From positions 1 through 40,189 of the forward strand of contig QHSU01000038.1 in assembly GCA_003220535.1 (NCBI GenBank): a stretch of 40,189 bases of DNA, given 5' to 3'. The DNA comes from Candidatus Rokuibacteriota bacterium (GTDB taxonomy: Bacteria > Methylomirabilota > Methylomirabilia > Rokubacteriales > CSP1-6). Made by a program: the position numbers and the translations under genes. Below are positions 10,601 through 18,921 of the stretch, in pieces; the first letter of the stretch is position 1, and each line of letters begins with the position of its first letter. Under the pieces are notes generated by a model. The model was not told the DNA's origin and did not search any database. It saw only the letters and a program-made list of their open reading frames with translations.

Positions 10601-13099
10601 CGGTAAGAGCGGAGGCACGGCGACGGTCGCCAGGATGAAGACGCTCCACATCGCGGGCGACGTGCCGGGCAGCATCCACGCGACGACGAGCGTCAGAAAA
10701 GCGGCCGGCGCCGACACCGTGCGACGTAGGTTGTCCAGCATCTTCCAGCGCCCCATCACCGCGAGTCGGCGGCGGAGAATCCACGGAAGGAGCTGCCAGT
10801 CGCCGCGGGCCCACCGGTGCTGGCGCGCCGCCGCGACCCCGTAGTGCGATGGAGCGCTCTCGAACAGCTCGACGTCGGTCACGAGGCCGGCACGCGCGAA
10901 CACACCCTCGAAGAGATCGTGGCTCAGCAGCGCGTTCTCCGGCACCCGTCCCGCCAGCGACGCCTCGAACGCGTCCACGTCGTAGATGCCTTTGCCGGTG
11001 TACGACCCTTCCCCCCAGAGGTCCTGGTAGACGTCGGACACCGCCGCCGCGTACGGGTCGATGCCGGCCGGACCGGACGAGAGGCGCTGGAAGAACGAGC
11101 CCTCGTGTCCGGGCAGCGGCGGCGTCACTCGCGGTTGGAGCACCGCGTAGCCTTCGACGACGCGCCGCCTCTCGGGGTCGAACCGCGGCCGATTGAGGGG
11201 ATGCGCCATCGTACCGACCAGCCGATCGACCGCACCTCTGGGCAGCCGGGTGTCGGCGTCGAGGGTGATGACGTAGCGGACGCCGGACGGCGCGACGGCG
11301 CCCGCGGGCACGAAGCTGGTGTCCGTCGCCCCGCGCAGGAGGCGATTGAGCTCGTGCAGCTTGCCCCGCTTGCGCTCCCACCCCATCCACGCCCGCTCGC
11401 TCTCGTTCCAGAGTCGCCGGCGGTGGAAGAGGAGGAATCGCTCGCCTCCATCCGGCGCGGTCCCGTGACGCCGGTTCAGACGGGCGATCCCCTCGCGCGC
11501 GGCTCCCAGCGTTTCGTCATCACCCGGCATGCTTTCCGTGGGCGCATCCAACCAGTCGGAGAGGATGGCAAAGCGAAGATCGCCGTTCGGGTTCGCCAGG
11601 TAATGCACTTCGAGCCGCTCGATCTGCACCTCGACTTCGGCGCCGTCCGTCAACAGCATCGGCACGACGACCATCGTTCGCAGGTGTGGCGGCACGCCGT
11701 CGCGCAACTCGAGCCGAGGCAGCACGGCCGGCGTGACGAGGGCGCTGACGCTTCGATTCAACAGGGCGATCGCCAGGTCCGAGGCCGGGACGACGGCCAG
11801 CAATGCCAGCACGAGCAGGCCCACCGGTTCGACGCCGGATGCGCCTGCTGCGAGAAGGGGCAGCGTGAAGATGAAGCCACTGAGGACGGCAATCGTTCCC
11901 AGATATCCAGGCGTCGCCGCCGCGACGTAGGTGCGAAGCAACCGGCGGATTCGCGGCGCTCGGTAGCCAAGCGTCGACTCGAAGGACAGTCGCCCGTTGC
12001 CGATGAGGTAGAAGCCAGCATCGGCTCGCCGGTCGTCGTCTGCCCCGTCCGCGCGGTGCGTGTGCGCCATGGTCTCGCGCGCGACTTCCAGCTCGGGCCG
12101 GCCCGAGCCCCGCGCGAGCTCTTCGACGGCGTGCCGGTAGGCGTCGCGGGTCGCGAAGTCCATCGCGCCGTAGTTCGCGCCCGCTTGCAGCACCCCGTCG
12201 ACCAGGCTGACGGTCTCGAAGAACTGGGCCCAGTCCAGCGCAGACATCAGGCTCATGCTCATGATCACGTTACGGACGGTCACGTTCATCGCGGCCTGCC
12301 GCTGATGCTCGACGCGGACGATGTCCTCCGACGTCGTCCCCTGCGCCTCCAGCCGTTCATCGAGCCAGCGAAGGGCCGGAGTCACGGCACGATCCTGCTC
12401 CCGTAGCCGCTGGACGAGCTGGACCGCGAAGGCGGTCACCAGCGGGCCGCCCTCGAATCGCGCGAGGCCCTTCGCCGTCGGCGCGACGGGACCGTCGCCA
12501 ATGCCGAGCAGCTCGTCCGCCAGGGCGTCGGCCTCCTGGCGCGCCGCGCGGCCGCGAACGATGCTCTCCGCCAGGCGCCGAAGGTTCTCGACGAGCACGA
12601 TGCGCAGCGTGATCGCCACGGCCCATAGCTCGCCCATGGTCAGTGGCTGCACGCGCTGGTAGGCGTGCACGAACCGCCGGAGCGATTCGGGATCGAACCG
12701 GCTGTCGGTATGCGCAACGAACGCCCAGGCGATTCCGTAGACGCGTGGATAGCCGGCGAGCGGTCCCTCGACCAGCTTGGGCAGCTCCCGATAAAACCCG
12801 GGCGGCAGGTCGTCCCGGATCTCGCGCAGCTGCTCGTCCACGACGTGAAAGTTGTCGACGAGCCATTCCGCCGCCGGGGTGATCGCGCGCTCCTCACGGA
12901 TGGCGTTGGCGATCACGCGATACGACTCGCGGAGCACGCGCCCGTTGTGTTCGACGCGCGGCAACAATCGCCGGCCCCGACCCGACTGCCCCATGACGCG
13001 CTGGGCGGCCGCCAGGCTCTCGGCGTGCTGCTCGAGGCGCTCGATGCCGAAGAGCTCGGCACGGATCGGGTCTTCGGGAGACTGCCGGGCGATGCGCAT
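4637..13099 (-). CDS. ndvB: Cyclic beta-1,2-glucan synthase (GT84-GH94, NdvB/ChvB type)
   Basis: A 2820-residue inner-membrane enzyme that builds cyclic beta-1,2-glucan from UDP-glucose for the periplasm, where it supports osmotic adaptation and envelope integrity. After an N-terminal helical region come membrane segments near 395-460, then the GT84 domain with VITLDADTRLP (DxD), LLSHDLFEG and HRWARGDWQLLPW, followed by more membrane segments. The glycoamylase-like middle part contains PTNIGLYLLS and HFYNWYDTKHCYPLEPKYVSSVD spread over two stretches. Carbohydrate-binding-like repeats and a GH94 phosphorylase domain with TGDWNDGMNEVG form the C-terminal half and are known to set ring size. Length is close to Brucella and Rhizobium homologues. 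It starts 18 bases after the PBP1A stop with AGAAAGG upstream, so it is probably the last gene of the groES operon. Confidence 0.93.
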   Translation of the reverse strand: MRIARQSPEDPIRAELFGIERLEQHAESLAAAQRVMGQSGRGRRLLPRVEHNGRVLRESYRVIANAIREERAITPAAEWLVDNFHVVDEQLREIRDDLPPGFYRELPKLVEGPLAGYPRVYGIAWAFVAHTDSRFDPESLRRFVHAYQRVQPLTMGELWAVAITLRIVLVENLRRLAESIVRGRAARQEADALADELLGIGDGPVAPTAKGLARFEGGPLVTAFAVQLVQRLREQDRAVTPALRWLDERLEAQGTTSEDIVRVEHQRQAAMNVTVRNVIMSMSLMSALDWAQFFETVSLVDGVLQAGANYGAMDFATRDAYRHAVEELARGSGRPELEVARETMAHTHRADGADDDRRADAGFYLIGNGRLSFESTLGYRAPRIRRLLRTYVAAATPGYLGTIAVLSGFIFTLPLLAAGASGVEPVGLLVLALLAVVPASDLAIALLNRSVSALVTPAVLPRLELRDGVPPHLRTMVVVPMLLTDGAEVEVQIERLEVHYLANPNGDLRFAILSDWLDAPTESMPGDDETLGAAREGIARLNRRHGTAPDGGERFLLFHRRRLWNESERAWMGWERKRGKLHELNRLLRGATDTSFVPAGAVAPSGVRYVITLDADTRLPRGAVDRLVGTMAHPLNRPRFDPERRRVVEGYAVLQPRVTPPLPGHEGSFFQRLSSGPAGIDPYAAAVSDVYQDLWGEGSYTGKGIYDVDAFEASLAGRVPENALLSHDLFEGVFARAGLVTDVELFESAPSHYGVAAARQHRWARGDWQLLPWILRRRLAVMGRWKMLDNLRRTVSAPAAFLTLVVAWMLPGTSPAMWSVFILATVAVPPLLPVLGGLIPHGRGISKRSHARAVGRDLFLAGSQIGLTITMLTDQAWLMSDAIVRTLVRVYVTHRRLLEWVTAAQAKAGLRHDLRGFCRRMGGGVALAAAAAGAVAWGRPEAWPAALPFLMLWAVSPAVARWISVPRSTAPTQPLSAADACALRLVARRTWRFFETFVGPEDHALPPDNFQETPSPVVAHRTSPTNIGLYLLSTVAARDFGWLGTLDVVERLEATLETMNALERFRGHFYNWYDTKHCYPLEPKYVSSVDSGNLAGHLIVLAHACEEMIDRPRLDRSALAGIEDTALLVRQSTVVAAGDARPRPASHERLAEALDAVTAAIRELPRDSPEWVARLAALKARADAVLDTARTLVDEDPESARTDALVWAEALCATVDSHTRDLDVSETLVRRLTILARNARAMVGAMDFGFLFDPMRKLFAIGCRVSDGSLDPGRYDLLASEARLASFVAIAKGDVPVSHWFRLGRALTPVELDSVLVSWSGSMFEYLMPPLVMPAPAGSLLEQTSRLVVGRQISYGAERGVPWGVSESAYNARDLEMTYQYSSFGVPGLGLRRGLSEDVVIAPYATGLAAMIDPTAAVQNFRRLAAAGASGAYGFYEALDYTAPRLPEGAQVAVVRAYMAHHQGMVVVAIANVVHDGAMRARFHAEPIVQATELLLQERTPRDVAVARPRADEVQAVGDVREFVPPVVRHFTSPHGSPPRTHLLSNGRYAVMLTAAGSGYSRWRDLAVTRWREDVTRDAWGTYVFLRDVDSGETWSAGYQPRGGAPDSYEVTFSEDRAEIVRRDGAIGTTLQVIVSPEDDAEVRRVSLTNFGTKSRAIELTSYAEVVLAPPAADAAHPTFSNLSVETECVPELDTLLATRRPRSRSETQVWLAHVAVVEVDPVGALQWETDRARFLGRGRRIRTPAAVIDGYPLSNTTGAVLDPIVSLRRRVRLPPGDTVRATFSTLVAPSREEALDLAEKYRDPATFDRAATLAWTQAQVQQHHLGIGPDEAHLFQSLASRVLYSDRTLRSSAEVLARQTEGPDALWVHGISGDLPIVLVQVDEPEDVGIVRQLLRAHEYWRMKRLAVDLVILNERAPSYVQDLQALLETLVRTSQSATPHDGHEPHGNVYIVRADRLTAAQRDVLQAVARAVLSSRRGTLAEQVARAQRPDAAPLALPRRATARPPAPAEVASRRLDLEFYNGLGGFEGDGREYVTVLDEWRWTPAPWINVIANPSFGFQVSESGSGYTWSVNSRENQLTPWSNDPVSDPPGEIIYVRDEETGDLWGPTALPIHEGASPYVIRHGQGYTRFEHVSHGVALELLQLVPLDDSIKLSRLTLTNESGRPRRLSVTAYVEWVLGVSRPAAAPFVVTEIDGKTGAMFARNAWRREFGARVAFADLGGTQTAWTADRTEFLGRNGSPDHPVALAPKHRLSGRVGAGLDPCGALQTMIELPARGRAEVVFFLGEAASPEQARELILRYRTRDVAEVLRAVGERWDELLGAVQVRTPDRSMDILLNRWLLYQTLACRVWARSAFYQAGGAYGFRDQLQDVMALAVAEPEVARQHVLRAAARQFGEGDVQHWWHPPSGRGVRTRISDDRLWLPYVVAQYVEVTGDGAVLDEVVPFLEGPKLAVGQGESYFEPRASDERGTLFEHCARALDQSLTVGTHGLPLIGTGDWNDGMNEVGAEGKGESVWLGWFLHAVLSGWADLADARGEGKRAEHWRGYVGALKESLEREAWDGGWYRRAYFDDGTPLGAAVNDACRIDSIAQSWSVISAAGDPARRARAMAAVDEHLVRRADGIVLLFTPPFDVTSLEPGYVKGYVPGVRENGGQYTHAAIWSAIAFAALGDGDRAAELFAMLNPINHARTEAGVQRYKVEPYVVAADVYAEPPHVGRGGWTWYTGSAGWMYRAGLESILGFRLRGARLVIDPCIPRAWHGFEMVFRYRSARYDLVVENPRGVSRGVSSVEVDGVSIDGDLTIGLADDRATHRVRIVLG

Positions 13100-13117
13100 A
13101 CGGCCTTTCTGCAGGGG

Positions 13118-15382
13118 TTAGACGGAGGGCGCGGGGGCGCCAGCCCGCCGCCTCATCGGGACGGCTCCCCCGTGGGGCGGCTGGGCGGCGAGGCTCGGGT
13201 TGAGACCCTGGAGCTGCGGGCTGTCGAGGTCCGGGGGGTGCCGCACCAGGTACTGGTCGATCCCATCCTCGATTTCGCGAAGGAAGGACGGCACAGCTCC
13301 CACGAGGTCCTGCTGGTAGGTGCCGAGCATGATCTCGCGGAAAATCGGCAGCGCTGCACGGCCCCCGGTCTCCTTGTCGCCCAGCGTACGGTTGTCGTCG
13401 AAGCCGATCCGGACCGCCACCGTGACGCCCTGCGGTCCGTACGTGGACCCCACGAAAAGCGCATCACGAAAGTCACTCGTCGTTCCGGTCTTCCCCATCA
13501 CCGGGATCGGGAAGTCGCGGCCGTGGAGGGAATGGGCGGTGCCCCTCGGAATGCGGACCACGCCCCGCAATCCCTCCTGGATCAGGTTCAGGTGGCTGGA
13601 GCTGAACTCGACAGCGGTTCGGGCGGCCTTGTAGAGCACGTCGCCGGAGGCGCCGGTCACGCGATCGACGATGTACGGCTCCGCCAGGATCCCCGAGGCC
13701 ATCGCGCGATAGGCGCCTGCCAGCTCGAGCAGCCGCACCTCTGACGCTCCGAGCGCCGTGGTGATGTATGGCTGCAGCGGGGTGCGGATCCCCAGCTCTC
13801 GGGAGGTCCCGATCACTCTGTCCAGGCCGATCACTCGGGTGATCCACACCGCCACGGCGTTGCGGGACTCGGCCAGCGCCTGACGCATGGGGATCCACCC
13901 CTTGAACTCTTTGTCGTAGTTGGCGACCCACTTCAGGGGACGGTCAGCCCCCATGGGCACCGCGATGGGTTCGTCGGGCACCGTGGTGTCGAGCATAAGC
14001 CCCTGGCGGAACGCGGCCAGGTACACCAGCGGCTTCCACGCCGAGCCCGCCTGGCGCAGAGAGCCCGTCGCGCGGTCGAAGTCGGAGTATCGCGCATAGC
14101 GATTCTTGTAAAAGTACCGCCCGCCCGCCTCGGCCAGGATCGCCGCGTCCGCGTTGCGTAGCACGACGACCGAACCCTGGATCAGGCCCTTCGCCTCAGG
14201 GTGCCGCTTCTCGTAGAAGGCCAGGCCGGTCTCCAGCGCTTCGTTCACGATGGTCTGCATCCGCTGGTCCACCGTGGCGTAAACCGAGATCCGCCCCTGG
14301 AAGAGATCCTCGACGCCGAAGCGACCCGCACCGTGCTGCCTCAGCTCGTCGAAGACGGTGTCGATCGCCGCGGGGGCCTGGGTCTTGACCGGGCTGTTCG
14401 GCGCCTCTACCACGAGGACTGGCTCGGCCTGGGAGCGCTTCGCGAGGTCTTCGGTGATGTAACCGTTACGCGCCATCAGGGCCAGGATCTCGTTGCGGCG
14501 GCGCAGGGGCCGCGGGTCGCCGTGCACCGGGAGATAGTCCCGCGGCGCCTTGGTGATCCCCGCCAGCAACGCTGCCTTCCCGGCGTCCTCCGTCGTCGTG
14601 TAACTCGACAAAGGCTTGCCGAAGTAGTATTCAGAGCCGGCGGCGAAGCCGTAGCGGCCGTTGCCCAGATAGTTGAAGCTGGCGGAGCGAGCGAAGATCT
14701 CGCGTTTCGCCCGCTCTCGCGATCCGAACCGCCGGCTCATCGCCTCCTCGAGCCAGAGCGCCAGCCGCACCTCCTCCAGCTTCCAGAAGAGCTTGTTCGT
14801 GGTCGGGACCCCCACGACCACGGAGAGGAGCCGCGACGTCAGATTGTCGCGTAGGAGAATCGCGTCGTGCTCACGGCTCCACCGGTCCCGCAGGAAGTAC
14901 CCGCGTACGAGCTGCTGGGTGAGCGTCGAGCCCCCCTGGGGGAGATGCAGCCGGAATCCGTCGCCGTTCCACCACGCCCCCACGGAGCTCGTCACCGTCT
15001 TGTAGAGAACCCGCGGCAGCGCCCGGTATTCCACGCCGGAGTGGGCGAAGAAGGTCTTGTCCTCGGCCGCCAGGATCGCGTGGCGGAGAACAGGCGGCAC
15101 CTCCTCGTAGGAGACGACCTGACGGTACTCCCGTGCGAGCTCGACCAGCACCACGCCCCGTGCATCGTAGACCTTGCCGATCGTCGAGAGCTCGAAGCGG
15201 ATGAAGGGCTCGAGGTCAGGCACGCCACTGCGGTCGAAGTAGATATGATGGGCGAGCCCCCACGTCGCGAGCACCAGCAGGAGCAGCACCGTGAGCGGCA
15301 CCGCGAGACACACGGCACGAAGCGAGCGTGCGGACCGCAAGCGACGGGCAACAAGGGCGATGGCAGCAGCACGAGGGCTCAT
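13118..15382 (-). CDS. mrcA: Penicillin-binding protein 1A, bifunctional transglycosylase/transpeptidase
   Basis: A 754-residue class A PBP that polymerises lipid II and crosslinks peptidoglycan on the periplasmic side. One membrane anchor lies at about 21-45. The GT51 domain shows AAEDKTFFAHSGVEY (catalytic Glu107), GGSTLTQQLVRG, a NYLGNGRYG region and KAALLAGI. The transpeptidase domain shows the three penicillin-binding motifs: SAWK (nucleophile Ser), SRN and KTGTTSDFRDALFVG. I chose the ATG at 15382 because it overlaps the previous gene's stop by four bases (ATGA), which implies translational coupling; the longer open frame upstream reads antisense-like Arg/Gly/Ala sequence and is rejected. 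It sits between the delta-like gene and the glucan synthase, joining two envelope polymer synthases in one operon. Confidence 0.92.
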   Translation of the reverse strand: MSPRAAAIALVARRLRSARSLRAVCLAVPLTVLLLLVLATWGLAHHIYFDRSGVPDLEPFIRFELSTIGKVYDARGVVLVELAREYRQVVSYEEVPPVLRHAILAAEDKTFFAHSGVEYRALPRVLYKTVTSSVGAWWNGDGFRLHLPQGGSTLTQQLVRGYFLRDRWSREHDAILLRDNLTSRLLSVVVGVPTTNKLFWKLEEVRLALWLEEAMSRRFGSRERAKREIFARSASFNYLGNGRYGFAAGSEYYFGKPLSSYTTTEDAGKAALLAGITKAPRDYLPVHGDPRPLRRRNEILALMARNGYITEDLAKRSQAEPVLVVEAPNSPVKTQAPAAIDTVFDELRQHGAGRFGVEDLFQGRISVYATVDQRMQTIVNEALETGLAFYEKRHPEAKGLIQGSVVVLRNADAAILAEAGGRYFYKNRYARYSDFDRATGSLRQAGSAWKPLVYLAAFRQGLMLDTTVPDEPIAVPMGADRPLKWVANYDKEFKGWIPMRQALAESRNAVAVWITRVIGLDRVIGTSRELGIRTPLQPYITTALGASEVRLLELAGAYRAMASGILAEPYIVDRVTGASGDVLYKAARTAVEFSSSHLNLIQEGLRGVVRIPRGTAHSLHGRDFPIPVMGKTGTTSDFRDALFVGSTYGPQGVTVAVRIGFDDNRTLGDKETGGRAALPIFREIMLGTYQQDLVGAVPSFLREIEDGIDQYLVRHPPDLDSPQLQGLNPSLAAQPPHGGAVPMRRRAGAPAPSV

Positions 15383-15834
15383 CGGGCGAGACGGCGGCGC
15401 ATCCGATCGAGCTGGCCCCCGAGGCTCCCTAGCGCCTTGCCGAGCTTCGCCGACAGCATCTCTCGCTCCCCGTCCGTGAGCGGCACGGTCGTGCGAACGT
15501 GTGCACGCACGCGCCCGAGATCCTCGTCCAGACGCTTCTGGTACTTTCCGGCGATCACCGTCAGGTGGTCGGTTCGACCACGCCCGGCCGCGGGGGCGAG
15601 AGAGTCGGTCGTGAGCTTCGAGTGGTCCGACCGCTGCGCGACCTCCGTCGCCACCGACCGCTTCGCCGTCGCCGGAATCCACGGCCGGGCGAAGAAGTCG
15701 CGCAGGTCGGCGACGCTCTCGAACGTCACCGCGGCATCGCCGAGCTCGCGGCCGATGAGCTCGGTCTTGTCGCGTTCCTTCGCGAGCGCAAAGAACGCCT
15801 TCGCGTACGGCGCGGCCGCTCGCCGTCGCTTCAC
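15379..15834 (-). CDS. ATP synthase delta/OSCP-like protein, internally truncated
   Basis: A 151-residue protein. The first ~85 residues follow the F1 delta-subunit pattern (APYAKAFFALAKERDKTELI, then FFARPWIPATAKRSV). The middle reads GRTDHLTVIAGKYQKRLDE and then VRAHVRTTVPLTDGEREML, all expected in AtpH. The usual C-terminal block with GG.VVRVGDR.ID is missing: the frame jumps from LSAKLGKAL to GGQLDRMRRRLA, so about 25-30 residues seem deleted. The start is GTG with no clear ribosome-binding site. No other atp genes are near; it lies 46 bases after groEL and overlaps PBP1A by four bases. It could be a decaying duplicate kept only for coupling, or a repurposed delta-like protein. It is unlikely to serve a normal F1Fo enzyme. 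Confidence 0.7.
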   Translation of the reverse strand: MKRRRAAAPYAKAFFALAKERDKTELIGRELGDAAVTFESVADLRDFFARPWIPATAKRSVATEVAQRSDHSKLTTDSLAPAAGRGRTDHLTVIAGKYQKRLDEDLGRVRAHVRTTVPLTDGEREMLSAKLGKALGSLGGQLDRMRRRLAR

Positions 15835-15880
15835 CGGCTAGGCCCGCCGGCCCGCCGTTGCCCGGTCGCCGCGGCGAGGC

Positions 15881-17500
<1,620 letters not shown>

Positions 17501-17554
17501 GGATACGTTCCTCCCGAGTGTGCGCGATTGGTTGAGGGCGGCCGGGCCGCTCGT

Positions 17555-17923
17555 TCACGAGCCGAGGATGCCGAGGACGTCTTCCTCCTTCATGATGAGG
17601 TACTCCTGGCCATCGAGCTTGACCTCGCTGCCGGAGTACTTGCCGAAGAGGATCCGATCGCCCTCCTTCAGCGCGAGCGGGAGCTTCTTGCCGTCCTCGG
17701 TCACCCTGCCGGTCCCGACCGCGATCACTTTGCCCTCCTGCGGCTTCTCCTTGGCGGTGTCGGGAATGATGATGCTGCCGTGCTTGTCGTCCAGCTCCTC
17801 GAGACGCCTGACGAGCACGCGGTCGTGGAGAGGACGTAGTTTCGTCGTCGGGGCTTGAGCCATCGGGCGGGCGAGAACGCGGTCAGGGACCGGCCGCAGC
17901 TTCGTCGTGGTTGCCTGAGCCAT
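17555..17923 (-). CDS. groES: GroES co-chaperonin with duplicated N-terminus
   Basis: A 122-residue GroES, about 25 residues longer than usual. The core is standard: [15 protein letters not shown], the mobile-loop region [21 protein letters not shown], then [15 protein letters not shown] and [12 protein letters not shown]. The extra length is a 20-residue N-terminal copy: [20 protein letters not shown] comes before [20 protein letters not shown]. The first ATG is preceded by GGGAGG about 9 bases upstream; the second ATG (17863) has no visible ribosome-binding site, so translation probably includes the extra copy. It is first in the leftward operon to groEL, the delta-like gene, PBP1A and glucan synthase. 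Confidence 0.93.
   Translation of the reverse strand: MAQATTTKLRPVPDRVLARPMAQAPTTKLRPLHDRVLVRRLEELDDKHGSIIIPDTAKEKPQEGKVIAVGTGRVTEDGKKLPLALKEGDRILFGKYSGSEVKLDGQEYLIMKEEDVLGILGS
17804..17923 (-). repeat. Diverged 60-bp tandem duplication at the groES 5' end
   Basis: Bases 17864-17923 and 17804-17863 encode two similar 20-residue stretches (identical at about 15 positions), each beginning MAQA and containing TTKLRP and DRVL. The copies differ at many bases, so the duplication is not recent and the frame has been kept. Confidence 0.85.
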
Positions 17924-17987
17924 GGTGCGGGTGCCTCCCTCGTCTTGCAGGTGTGAGTGCGGCTGGTGGAATTGTCCAGCGCGGCTA

Positions 17988-18049
17988 CTGTACCACTGAA
18001 ATAGTACACAATGAGGAAATTGATCTAGTGTACTATTTTAGTGATACAG
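17988..18049. promoter_or_regulatory. 62-bp twin-arm inverted-repeat operator, groES/zf-TFIIB divergent region
   Basis: The left arm (17988-18009) runs CTGTACCACT...ATAGTACAC and the right arm (18028-18049) is its inverted copy, GTGTACTAT...GATACAG, with 20 of 22 positions matching. The spacer is 18 bases. Arm centres are 40 bases apart, close to four helical turns, so two regulator dimers could sit on the same DNA face. The same layout recurs at 22331-22392. It lies 64 bases upstream of groES and 20 bases upstream of the zf-TFIIB start, so it can act on both directions. No CIRCE repeat is seen here. Confidence 0.85.
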
Positions 18050-18069
18050 CAGCAGGAGGAGGATCGCCA

Positions 18070-18372
18070 ATGCCTGTGAAGCCGACCGAGCAGGAAGACG
18101 AGTACTTCGCCCGACTCGAGTTCGAGCGGCAGCGGAAGGCTCTCGACGAACGGGAGGCCCGGGCGGCCGACGACGAACGACGGCGCGCTCTTGCCGTGGT
18201 GCTAGGACGATGCCCGAAATGCGGCGCGGAGCTGATCCCTGTCCCGTATCGGGGCATCGAGCTGGACAAGTGCTCACGCTGCCAGGGGGTGTGGCTGGAC
18301 TTCGGTGAGCTTGATCAGGTCGTGACCGAGGACACCGGCCTGTTCGGCAGCGTCCGGCGGATCTTCAGTTGA
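18070..18372 (+). CDS. zf-TFIIB domain protein
   Basis: A 100-residue protein. A charged helical N-terminus (EDEYFARLEFERQRKALDER) precedes a TFIIB-type zinc ribbon at about 48-80: RCPKCGAELIPVPYRGIELDKCSRCQGVWLD, written here as two CxxC pairs, followed by FGELDQVV. The family is common but its role is not defined; the ribbon likely binds one zinc ion. AGGAGGAGG lies about 9 bases upstream of the ATG and directly after the operator's right arm, so the leader is very short. It is the first gene of the rightward ftsH cluster and could be a small accessory of the protease or of transcription. Confidence 0.85.
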   Translation: MPVKPTEQEDEYFARLEFERQRKALDEREARAADDERRRALAVVLGRCPKCGAELIPVPYRGIELDKCSRCQGVWLDFGELDQVVTEDTGLFGSVRRIFS

Positions 18373-18397
18373 CCGGGGTTGGCCGAAGCGCAACGCA

Positions 18398-18619
18398 ATG
18401 ACGAGAAGCAAGAAGGCATCAGAGCGACAGACCTCGCCGGAGCAAGCAGCCGCCGGTCAGCAGGCCGAGGCTCGCAAGAGCCAAAGTCAGAAAGCCACGA
18501 GCGCGGCGGCGAGCGAGACGCGGAACGCTCGGCAATTCGCCAAGACTCGCGCGAGCGCCATCCAGGCGCACAGCCGCGCCCGCGGGCAACGGCGGCAGGC
18601 GAAACGCGATTCCCGCTGA
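18398..18619 (+). CDS. Small basic low-complexity protein
   Basis: A 73-residue frame rich in Ala, Gln, Ser, Arg and Lys (QQAEARKSQSQKATS, then ARGQRRQAKRDSR), probably unstructured. It sits 25 bases after the zf-TFIIB gene and 35 bases before the next start, so it fits the operon spacing and has GC-rich third positions like its neighbours. There is no clear ribosome-binding site and no family is recognised. A competing frame covers the same bases but reads less like protein. It may be a non-coding spacer. Confidence 0.45.
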   Translation: MTRSKKASERQTSPEQAAAGQQAEARKSQSQKATSAAASETRNARQFAKTRASAIQAHSRARGQRRQAKRDSR

Positions 18620-18654
18620 CAACGGGTGGCGACAGCGTGAGGAGGAGGTGGGGG

Positions 18655-18921
18655 ATGAGGTGGCTCATGGAGTTCTACAACGAGCGCCGGGGGATCTTGG
18701 CGCGTTACGGCATTGAGGCACCGCTGCCAGCGGCGGCGGTCCTGTCGGGCCGGAATGCGGTTCTCGCGGAATACCCATCACCTCCGAGAAAAGGCCGGCC
18801 GAGCTTGTTCGAGCGGGCCGAGCGCGTCGGGGGGCAGGATGCAACCGGGTGGGTCCTCTACCGGATCGTGAGGGAGAACATGTACGGATCACCCGGCGCC
18901 GCGCCAGCGCAGGCGACATAG
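18655..18921 (+). CDS. Hypothetical protein directly upstream of ftsH
   Basis: An 88-residue protein starting MRWLMEFYNERRGILARYGIEAP and ending with a helix around GGQDATGWVLYRIVRENMYG. I do not recognise a family. AGGAGG lies about 8-10 bases before the ATG. Its stop codon is directly followed by the ftsH ATG, which points to translational coupling with the protease. The longer open frame upstream in the same phase looks like a shadow and was not used. Confidence 0.6.
   Translation: MRWLMEFYNERRGILARYGIEAPLPAAAVLSGRNAVLAEYPSPPRKGRPSLFERAERVGGQDATGWVLYRIVRENMYGSPGAAPAQAT

Noticed and set aside
8069..10606. 845-codon plus-strand frame inside the glucan synthase
   Set aside because: Shadow of the GT84/GH94 gene with no recognisable domains.
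17924..18069. CIRCE (HrcA) element before groES
   Set aside because: The TTAGCACTC/GAGTGCTAA inverted repeat is not present; the twin-arm element is the only clear palindrome.
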